Assembly: GCA_020636355.1 (NCBI GenBank) | Contig: JACJYB010000001.1 | Location: 620,001 to 684,000, forward strand | Reading direction: 5' to 3' | DNA length: 64,000 nucleotides | DNA from: Lewinellaceae bacterium | GTDB lineage: Bacteria; Bacteroidota; Bacteroidia; Chitinophagales; Saprospiraceae | Shown here: positions 1 to 6,102 of the stretch, piece by piece | Layout: every line of letters begins with the position of its first letter | Numbering within the stretch: the first letter of the stretch is position 1 | The notes under the pieces: model-generated | The model's input: only the letters and a program-made list of their open reading frames with translations | Database searches by the model: none | Told to the model about the DNA's origin: nothing | Translations under genes and position numbers: made by a program

Positions 1-1411
1 GCCGGATTTCTGCGTCCTTACGAATTTTTAGTCGCTGCCGGTTGATGATCCAGAGGGATAAAATACCCAGGGCGAGCAGCCCGAGGAAAGCAACCACCTT
101 GCGATTGCGCTCCCGGTCATTTTGAGCCTCCAAGGCAAGAATCGCTGACTTTTGAACCGCAATTTCTTTGGCTTGTTTTTCCGATTCGTACTGGGCCTGG
201 AGGGCAGCCATCTGGTTATTTTTCTCCACCGATTCGGTGCTGTCCAGTAATGCATTCAGTGATCGCAGCGTGGTGTAGGCTAATTCGTATTGTCTGGTCT
301 GACGGTACAGGCTATCCAGGTTTCGCAGGATATCTTCCGTAAGCTCGGCGTTACCAATCGTACGGGATAAACGGAGCGCTTCCCGTTGGATCGATGCGGC
401 CCGTAAAAAAGAACCCAGCCCCTGGTAGGCTTCTCCGATCTGAGTCATACTCAGAATCTGGTTGTAGGTATTGCGATGCTGACCGGAGGAGGCGAGTGAA
501 GCTTGAAAGTATTCGATCGCTTTATGATAATCCTGCATGGCCAGATAATCGCTACCGACGTTGTTAAGGACCAGGGCAAGGTCCTTGCTGTTTGTATACT
601 GTTGCTGTATGCTCAGGTCTTTAAGATTGTAATAAAGAGAGCTGTCAATCTTCCCCAAATGGCCGTAGTAATTAGCGAGATCACCAGCGGCTATGGAGAT
701 TTTCTCGCGATCATCAAGCGCTGCAGCCCGTGCTTCATTGGCTTTGCAAACCTTGATCGCCTCTGAGAAGTTTTCCATGGAGACCAGGATATAAGCCAGT
801 TCGTGGTTTGCGTTAAAGACCGTAGCCTCCTGGTTGTTTTTTTCTGCAAGCCGAATGGCTTTGTAGAGGTATTCACTGGCTTCAGGATATTTGCCGGTTT
901 CGGAGGTCACCCAGGCATAGTTGATGTAGATCGACATCAGAGAATTCTCGTCGCGGAGTGAATCGAATAGCACAATGGCTTTCTGATAATAGGTTGCAGA
1001 AGTCCGGTAATCATCCTGGTTTGAAATGGTGTTCCCTAAAAACCAGTAATTATCCGCAAGGAGATGGGTAAACCTCCGCTGCTCACAGATTGGAATGGAC
1101 CGGTTAAAATAAGAGATGGCCGTATCCAGTTGATTGGCCATATTGTTCAATCGGGCCAGTTGGTAATAAGCTTCTGCTTGTCCACGCGGATAGTTGATTC
1201 GCTCACTCCAAGCTTTGGCGCGGTGGGCCATATGGAAAGCAGAGTCCAGATCAAAAGCAGCAGTTTTCCGGGCAATTTGTTGGGTGAGCAGGATCCTAGA
1301 AGTGTCATCCCTGGCCATCTTCAATTCATCCCAAAGGCTATCCAGTACATTGCTGCCGCATAGACCATTGGAAAAGGTAAAAACGATCAATAGTGCCAGA
1401 AATCTTCGCAT
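1..1411 (-). CDS. TPR-containing membrane signalling protein (C-terminus beyond window)
   Basis: The frame stays open from an ATG at 1411 to the window edge, giving 470 codons, so the C-terminus is missing. An N-terminal signal sequence (MRRFLALLIVFTFS) is followed by roughly 330 residues of tetratricopeptide-type helices with repeated A-x-x-Y-Y/F and DYxKAI patterns. A charged coiled coil (about residues 400-435) and one transmembrane helix (about 437-458, VVAFLGLLALGILSLWII) come next, then a basic stretch. In Bacteroidota this order (exported TPRs, coiled coil, one membrane helix) usually precedes a cytoplasmic histidine kinase or LuxR-type DNA-binding domain. Which one is present here cannot be seen. 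Probable role: membrane-bound sensor or regulator binding a ligand or partner through periplasmic TPRs. Translation was read through by hand with no in-frame stop. Confidence 0.75.
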   Translation of the reverse strand, partial: MRRFLALLIVFTFSNGLCGSNVLDSLWDELKMARDDTSRILLTQQIARKTAAFDLDSAFHMAHRAKAWSERINYPRGQAEAYYQLARLNNMANQLDTAISYFNRSIPICEQRRFTHLLADNYWFLGNTISNQDDYRTSATYYQKAIVLFDSLRDENSLMSIYINYAWVTSETGKYPEASEYLYKAIRLAEKNNQEATVFNANHELAYILVSMENFSEAIKVCKANEARAAALDDREKISIAAGDLANYYGHLGKIDSSLYYNLKDLSIQQQYTNSKDLALVLNNVGSDYLAMQDYHKAIEYFQASLASSGQHRNTYNQILSMTQIGEAYQGLGSFLRAASIQREALRLSRTIGNAELTEDILRNLDSLYRQTRQYELAYTTLRSLNALLDSTESVEKNNQMAALQAQYESEKQAKEIAVQKSAILALEAQNDRERNRKVVAFLGLLALGILSLWIINRQRLKIRKDAEIR

Positions 1412-1520
1412 GGTGTTCCTGTTCTCGTACCGGCCAGAGGTCATGGTTTATCCCAATATAGATTTCTTTGCGGATATATGCACGAGGTGTATGGGGGCAA
1501 TGGGGCTTACTCCCGCCGCA

Positions 1521-3053
1521 CTACCAATCTATCGGGAAATAATCTTTCAGAAATTTCCCTGACCAATGCTGGCCCGTGTTGATTCCATCTATAAACGGAT
1601 CGCAAATGCGTGCAGCGCCATCCACGATATCCAGAGGAGGTTGAAAGTCGTGTTCTTTGATCTTTTTTTGAGCCAGTTCCACGGGGTCTTCATCCGTTAC
1701 CCAACCGGTATCGACGGCATTCATGTAAATGCCTTGCTTGGCAAGATCTCCGGCGGAGGTATGGGTCAGCATATTCAGTGCGGCCTTGGCCATATTGGTA
1801 TGCGGATGACGCTCTTCTTTGGTAAAGCGATAAAATTTGCCCTCCATAGCGGTAACATTGACAATGTGTTTCTGACCGGTAAAGTCTTTTTTCATTAAAG
1901 GGACTAGCCGGTTGTTGAGAACAAATGGTGCTACCGCGTTAATCAATTGAACTTCCAGCATTTCCAGAGGCTCGATCTCGCCAAGTTTGAGTCTCCAGCT
2001 ATTGGTTTTACGTAAATCCACTTGTTGCAGGTCAGCATCCAGTTCTCCGGAAGGGAATACATCCTGGGTATCCAGCGACCGGTCGAAGCGATAGGGCATT
2101 TGAGAGAGCCTGGCCGAAGCATGGATGCCAATGCCAACCGGAGCGGTCGAGCCCCAGGACACGGCCGCAGGTGTTTGCGTGTCCGTTGAGGGAGCAATCG
2201 TGCTGACTAACTGGTGGTATTGTCCGAGTAATCGCTGACGAGCAGGGCTTAGATCTTCCCAGTTCGTTGCTTCTGCCTCCATCAGATGGGCATAAAACCC
2301 GGGAGGACGACGGACCGTCTGCGCCGCGTTATTGATCAGGATATCCAACCGGGATAATTGCTCGGTCAGGTATGCCGCAAAAAGATCCACGCTTGGCGTG
2401 TGGCGCAAGTCTAGACCATAGATGTGCAGCCTCCGGGACCAGGCGTTGAAATCCGGTTCGGCAGCATAGCGAGCCGTAGCGTCTACCGGAAATCGCGTCG
2501 TGACTACTACGGTAGCTCCGGCACGCAGGAGGATCAACGCCGCCTGATAGCCGATCTTAACCCTTGCCCCGGTGATCACCGCCACTTGTCCGGTCAGGTC
2601 ACAAGTCTGGTGCCGCTTGGCGTAGTTTAACGTGGCACAAGCCGGGCAAAGGGCATCGTAAAAATGGTGGACTTCGGTGTATTTGGCCCGGCAGATGTAG
2701 CAATCGCGGGGATTTTCATAAATAGCCGATGATTCGGATGGTCCGGATATTAATGCAGGAGCGACAAAAACATCGGAGGTGCGCGCCTGACGTATGCCAG
2801 TCTGAGCGCTTTTTTGCCGTTCATTTTGACGCATGCTATGTTTGCGGGATTTCTTGACTTGTTTGTCGCGCAGTCGGTATTCGTCCCGATTGGGGCGTGA
2901 TAACGTTCCTGCTGCTTTTAACAAATCGATCCGTTGGCCCTCCGGAAGTGCATCCACTTCATCGTAGTGTCCGGCAAGGTGCTGGAGGGTGCGGATGCAT
3001 TCCTGAATTACTTCCGGCGAAAGCGATGCGTTTTGCGGTTTGTTGGTCTCCAT
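1521..3053 (-). CDS. SDR-family oxidoreductase with N-terminal zinc ribbon and altered active site
   Basis: 510 residues, far longer than a classical short-chain dehydrogenase (about 250). Residues 1-150 form an extension with a basic region (60-85) and a four-cysteine ribbon, C118-x2-C121 and C136-x2-C139, likely zinc-binding. The Rossmann domain starts at about 155 with TGARVKIG (161-168, the usual TGxxxGIG cofactor loop with R-V-K inside) and has an NNAA motif at 241-244. At the catalytic site Lys423 is kept (MAKAALN), but the position four residues before it, normally Tyr, is Thr419, and the usual Ser region reads NVTAMEG (399-405). Either the chemistry is altered or the protein is a non-catalytic binder. 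The substrate is unknown. The gene is monocistronic, with a long 5' region containing inverted repeats. Family assignment is firm; enzymatic activity is not. Confidence 0.85.
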   Translation of the reverse strand: METNKPQNASLSPEVIQECIRTLQHLAGHYDEVDALPEGQRIDLLKAAGTLSRPNRDEYRLRDKQVKKSRKHSMRQNERQKSAQTGIRQARTSDVFVAPALISGPSESSAIYENPRDCYICRAKYTEVHHFYDALCPACATLNYAKRHQTCDLTGQVAVITGARVKIGYQAALILLRAGATVVVTTRFPVDATARYAAEPDFNAWSRRLHIYGLDLRHTPSVDLFAAYLTEQLSRLDILINNAAQTVRRPPGFYAHLMEAEATNWEDLSPARQRLLGQYHQLVSTIAPSTDTQTPAAVSWGSTAPVGIGIHASARLSQMPYRFDRSLDTQDVFPSGELDADLQQVDLRKTNSWRLKLGEIEPLEMLEVQLINAVAPFVLNNRLVPLMKKDFTGQKHIVNVTAMEGKFYRFTKEERHPHTNMAKAALNMLTHTSAGDLAKQGIYMNAVDTGWVTDEDPVELAQKKIKEHDFQPPLDIVDGAARICDPFIDGINTGQHWSGKFLKDYFPIDW

Positions 3054-3225
3054 ATCAATACGACCTAAGTGGCGGCAAAGATACTATTTGGCGCCCATTC
3101 GCGAAATGCCGGACCATGAAGGATTTGTACTCCCGGATCGTCTGGCCCGTTTTGGGCCTGATGATACGATCGGGAAAAATGCAGGGTATCGGGGAAGTAT
3201 TTAGTGGATGCAGGGAATTGTAAAA

Positions 3226-3240
3226 GCGCATGTCATGCGC
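3226..3240. promoter_or_regulatory. 15-bp inverted repeat GCGCATG-T-CATGCGC
   Basis: A perfect 7-bp dyad with one central base lies about 170 bp upstream of the SDR start. Symmetry, length and intergenic position fit a dimeric repressor operator. No known consensus was recognised, so the operator role is inference. Confidence 0.35.
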
Positions 3241-3292
3241 ATGATTGAACCAATTAATTATCAGGTAAGATGTCGAAGGAATTGACCGTCAC

Positions 3293-3310
3293 CATGCAAT
3301 TGAATGCATG
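3293..3310. promoter_or_regulatory. Inverted repeat CATGCA-N6-TGCATG
   Basis: A perfect 6-bp dyad with a 6-bp spacer lies in the same intergenic region, 53 bp from the first repeat. It could be a second operator or a weak RNA stem. It is recorded because two dyads in 90 bp of non-coding DNA are noticeable. Confidence 0.25.
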
Positions 3311-3424
3311 TTTTGGATTTATGCAGCTATTTTAAGTGAGGCAATCGACCGCTTGATGATAAACTGGACGATTCGATAAAGTACAAATAATGAGATTATC
3401 ATTTTTTAGGTATTAAATGACCGG

Positions 3425-3452
3425 GAAATAAATAGGGGGCTTTATAGCCCCC
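3425..3452 (-). terminator. Rho-independent-like terminator after hsp20
   Basis: GGGGGC (3435-3440) pairs with GCCCCC (3447-3452) around a 6-nt TTTATA loop. Read on the minus strand, the hairpin begins 20 bp after the hsp20 stop and is followed by an A/T-rich TATTTATTT tract, as expected of an intrinsic terminator. Confidence 0.6.
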
Positions 3453-3471
3453 ATATAACGAAATACAACCA

Positions 3472-3891
3472 CTAAATAACGTCGATCTTAATTTCCTCGC
3501 GTTTCGCTTCAGCAGATTTTGGCAGGCTGATAATCAATACCTGATTTTCCTGTTTCGCAGAAATTCCGGTGGTGTCTACTTTCCCATTGAGCGCCAGACG
3601 ACGTTCGAATGATTTGATTGGAAATTCCTGAAGGATAAAATCCGGTTCCTCGCCTTCAGCCAACGGTTTGCTGCCGAGGATGTAAAGAACATCATCTGCT
3701 ACACTGAGTGTGATTTGTGATTTGTCAAATCCCGGAGCAAATACATTTACCTCAAACGTTTCATCGGTTTCGATTATGTTCAGAGGGACGTTGTATTTGG
3801 GTCTCCGTTGTTGCCGGCTATGCCATGCGTGTTTGTGGAATCCAGAGGATGGTCCGCACTGGCCATGCCAGTGATGTGCGTGTCGATGCAT
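3472..3891 (-). CDS. Hsp20/alpha-crystallin small heat-shock protein, histidine-rich N-terminus
   Basis: 139 residues. The alpha-crystallin domain spans about residues 33-135: NVPLNIIETDETFEVNVFAPG at its start, the strand VLYILGSKP, the FERRLALNGKVDT loop and a late VLIISLPK strand in the place of the usual G-V-L box. Such proteins are ATP-independent holdases that keep unfolding proteins soluble for ClpB/DnaK. The N-terminal arm is unusual: eight of the first 24 residues are His, with a Cys at 12, which could bind metal. It is the last gene of a minus-strand set (ECF sigma factor, two small membrane proteins, hsp20), so stress-induced expression is plausible. The C-terminal I-x-I-type tail is present as KIDVI. 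Subfamily membership is secure. Confidence 0.92.
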   Translation of the reverse strand: MHRHAHHWHGQCGPSSGFHKHAWHSRQQRRPKYNVPLNIIETDETFEVNVFAPGFDKSQITLSVADDVLYILGSKPLAEGEEPDFILQEFPIKSFERRLALNGKVDTTGISAKQENQVLIISLPKSAEAKREEIKIDVI

Positions 3892-3967
3892 TTTTAATAG
3901 AATTTTTGGATGAGAAATAATGAACTGTACTGCGTGGTTTTACCCACCGACCGGATAGGTTATCCGG

Positions 3968-4303
3968 TTAAATTTTAATTAAAGGCGAAACAAAATCACG
4001 GTCACGGTAAATCCGTTCATTTGGTTGAAATGCCTTTGATCTTGATCCATAATACCCGGAGTAATTCCTATCGCCCCGGAATGGCATGTCGTACTCTTCT
4101 TCCGGAATGGCATATATGGTATCAGGCCGGCTTTGGTGCGCATAATAGGCACGGTAATACCTCGGCCGTCTAAAAATCAAACGAAGCGCAAAGCTTCCAA
4201 GAAAAAGGAAGAAGGCCAATTTTAAAAGCAAAAACGGGAGGAAGAAAAGTACAAATCCCATTAAGATCAAGCCGGGAAATAAGCGAAAAGAGAAGGGTCT
4301 CAT
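3968..4303 (-). CDS. Small two-helix membrane protein, unknown function
   Basis: 111 residues. The N-terminal 45 residues are very hydrophobic (Phe/Leu-rich, about residues 8-43) and can form two closely spaced membrane helices. An RRPRYYRAYYAHQ basic/aromatic segment and a Tyr/Arg-rich cytoplasmic or periplasmic tail follow. No family was recognised. It sits 76 bp upstream of hsp20 on the same strand and downstream of a sigma factor and another small membrane protein, so it may belong to an envelope-stress group. An inverted repeat (TTGAAT-N7-ATTCAA, 4346-4364) lies just before the start. Confidence 0.65.
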   Translation of the reverse strand: MRPFSFRLFPGLILMGFVLFFLPFLLLKLAFFLFLGSFALRLIFRRPRYYRAYYAHQSRPDTIYAIPEEEYDMPFRGDRNYSGYYGSRSKAFQPNERIYRDRDFVSPLIKI

Positions 4304-4839
4304 TTTATCCAGGTTTTAATTAGTTAATAATTTTTTTGACATCCGTTGAATACTATGGATTCAATGTGTCTTCATTTAGGTAGACGGACATCAGAACGAT
4401 TTACTTTAAGAAAAATGAATTTTTTTTGAAAGAAAGTCTTTTCTGTTAATCACCGGAGTTACAGGCTCAAAAAATCCTAAAGTTATCCATAAACCAGGGA
4501 GAATTATCTTTAGCCAAGCCATGCGATCGGTCAGTTTTTTGTTTATTTCTTTCATTGATTGCCAATGCAATAAATGATCATAATGTAGATCTGAAAAATA
4601 GCCGTGAGATTTTAATGCAAGCTTGCAGGTGCCTTAATGCTGCCTATTGTTTTTGATCTACTAGGCGGATGTGATAGATTATTCGGCTATTGGACTCCCA
4701 TCACCATAGTGGCCTTTTTCATTAAAGTACCGGGATGACAGCGCACGTTATGGCTTTCATAAGCATTCCCTTGCGTCCGTGCCTGCTTAAGCATCGATAG
4801 GGTTAAAAGAATTGGGCCTGCGGTTTTATTTACGGGACC
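4304..4839. other. 536-bp intergenic region, A/T-rich, no gene seen
   Basis: It separates the two small membrane protein genes. No reading frame with a credible start and composition was found on either strand. It is A/T-rich near its left end. The one recognisable element is the dyad TTGAAT-N7-ATTCAA at 4346-4364, about 43 bp upstream of the 3968-4303 gene, a possible regulator or sigma-factor target. Its length suggests that the two downstream genes have their own promoter. Confidence 0.5.
4346..4364. promoter_or_regulatory. Inverted repeat TTGAAT-N7-ATTCAA
   Basis: A perfect 6-bp dyad with a 7-bp spacer, 43 bp before the start of the small membrane protein gene that precedes hsp20. Operator or promoter role is inferred from position and symmetry only. 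Confidence 0.3.
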
Positions 4840-5178
4840 TTACCGGTCATCCTCATCCCTGGGACGGCAACGATTTTTCCATTGTTCGCGAAATTGTTGC
4901 CTTTCTTCCTCGCTCATATGCATGAATTTTTCACGAAATCCAGCCCGGTATGAAGAACTACTGGGCTTGCGGAAATGGAAGCCTCCGAAAAGGATTCGAG
5001 AGAGGGCTAACAAGCCTAAAGCTTCCCAATAACGTATACGAGGGACATTTAAAAGGTGCGGTAACAATAAGTTCCATAGCCACTGAACAAGTGCGCTGGC
5101 CATCAGGATAATGGCGATGATCGGCACCAGGATCATGCGGTGCCTCGGTTTCCAGTAGGATTGATACGAAGGTTTCAT
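4840..5178 (-). CDS. Small membrane protein co-transcribed with an ECF sigma factor
   Basis: 112 residues. Two hydrophobic segments, about 14-38 (MILVPIIAIILMASALVQW) and 46-66, are followed by a soluble charged tail with MSEEERQQFREQWKNR. That tail resembles the short helical repeats of Spy/CpxP- or CnrX-like periplasmic stress sensors, but the likeness is too brief to assign a family. The start lies 10 bp after the sigma-factor stop, so the two are almost certainly one transcript. A gene directly after an ECF sigma factor often encodes its membrane-anchored antagonist. That role is possible here but not demonstrated, as no zinc-binding anti-sigma motif is visible. Confidence 0.7.
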   Translation of the reverse strand: MKPSYQSYWKPRHRMILVPIIAIILMASALVQWLWNLLLPHLLNVPRIRYWEALGLLALSRILFGGFHFRKPSSSSYRAGFREKFMHMSEEERQQFREQWKNRCRPRDEDDR

Positions 5179-5188
5179 GTCTATGGAT

Positions 5189-5737
5189 TTATAAATTTAA
5201 CTCCTGATAGAGATTAAATAGCTTTTTTCGTAAATGATTAATGGCATATCCCTTCCGGCTGATGATTGTTTTTAATTTTTCTCCCCGCATATCAGCGATT
5301 TCCTGCAGGGTTTTCCCTTCCAGCTCATTCAGGATAAAAACTTCTCGTTGATTTTGAGGTAATTCTTCCAGCGCCAGGAATAATTCTTCCCAAAACAATT
5401 CCTGGAAGAACTGTATTTCGGGATCGTGGTCATCCATCAGGAGCAAGTCAGCGATCGGGGCTATTTCCGGATCATCCGTTAAAGCCAGGCCATCCAGTGA
5501 GTCCGTCTTGCGTTTGCGGTAGAGGTCAGTGACCCGGTTGCGGGCAACGCGATACAACCAGGCACTGGCGCTTTCCAGCTCGTCCAGATTGCCCAAATTG
5601 CTGAGTTGAAACCACACATCCTGAAGCACATCCTCGGCATCTTCATCCGAAGTAACCCGCCCCCGGATGAACCGGTAAAGCCGGGTGCTGTATTCTTTAA
5701 CTACGGAGGTGATATTTCTTCGTTCGGTGGTCATCAT
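5189..5737 (-). CDS. RNA polymerase ECF-type sigma-70 factor
   Basis: 182 residues, typical ECF length. Region 2 is clear: YSTRLYRFIRGRVTSDEDAEDVLQDVWFQL, then ASAWLYRVARNRVTDLYRKRK. A linker carries the acidic LLLMDDHDPE segment. Region 4 follows with LPQNQREVFILNELEGKTLQEIADMRG and a basic helix (LKTIISRKGYAINHLRKKL). Such sigma factors direct RNA polymerase to a small set of stress or envelope genes. It heads the cluster with two membrane proteins and hsp20 on the same strand. Conserved positions across regions 2 and 4 make the family certain; its regulon is unknown. Confidence 0.93.
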   Translation of the reverse strand: MMTTERRNITSVVKEYSTRLYRFIRGRVTSDEDAEDVLQDVWFQLSNLGNLDELESASAWLYRVARNRVTDLYRKRKTDSLDGLALTDDPEIAPIADLLLMDDHDPEIQFFQELFWEELFLALEELPQNQREVFILNELEGKTLQEIADMRGEKLKTIISRKGYAINHLRKKLFNLYQELNL

Positions 5738-6102
5738 GTCCTGGAGGACTAAGCTAATTCATTTAAGGTTACCAAATCGGAAATGTCCTGCAGAGGCCAC
5801 CTCCTGGATGGAAGACGATTCAGATCAGAAATTACCTTAGCCGTTACCTGATTCTTTCTAAATAGTTGTTCCGAAACATGTAATTCAGAATGGATACGAG
5901 CCGGCAACATCGATGTGCTCGGGTTTTGTCCATACCGGACGATCAGAAAGCAGCATCGCCCGGAGGATCCTTTCTTCGCTAAGATCAGGCATCGGCTGCT
6001 GGTCAACGGATCTTCTTACTCAGAGACAGCCCCCTGCATTGCAGTGCTTTCGTATCTGATTTCTTTCCAAATCATTAGTTTCATGATCTTAATGATGAAT
6101 TC
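5738..6102. other. Divergent intergenic region, no gene
   Basis: 365 bp between the sigma factor (minus) and the propeller protein (plus), so it should hold two promoters. Short frames exist on both strands, but their composition is unlike neighbouring proteins and they lack a credible start. No exact TAnnTTTG box was found close to either start. Confidence 0.5.

Larger units (their letters stand above)
3054..3471. other. Intergenic region with inverted repeats, no gene
   Basis: 418 bp between the divergently placed end of the hsp20 cluster and the SDR start. No convincing reading frame was found; the frames that cross it overlap the SDR gene and lack a plausible start or composition. It contains two perfect inverted repeats (3226-3240 and 3293-3310, listed separately) and, at its right end, a GC-rich hairpin likely to terminate the hsp20 transcript. 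Confidence 0.6.

Noticed and set aside
2897..3223. 108-residue plus-strand frame over the SDR 5' end
   Set aside because: It mostly lies antisense to the SDR coding region, has no family likeness and continues into the operator-like dyads.
5749..6006. 85-residue frame between the sigma factor and propeller genes
   Set aside because: Odd composition, no family likeness, and its position in a divergent promoter region argues against a gene.
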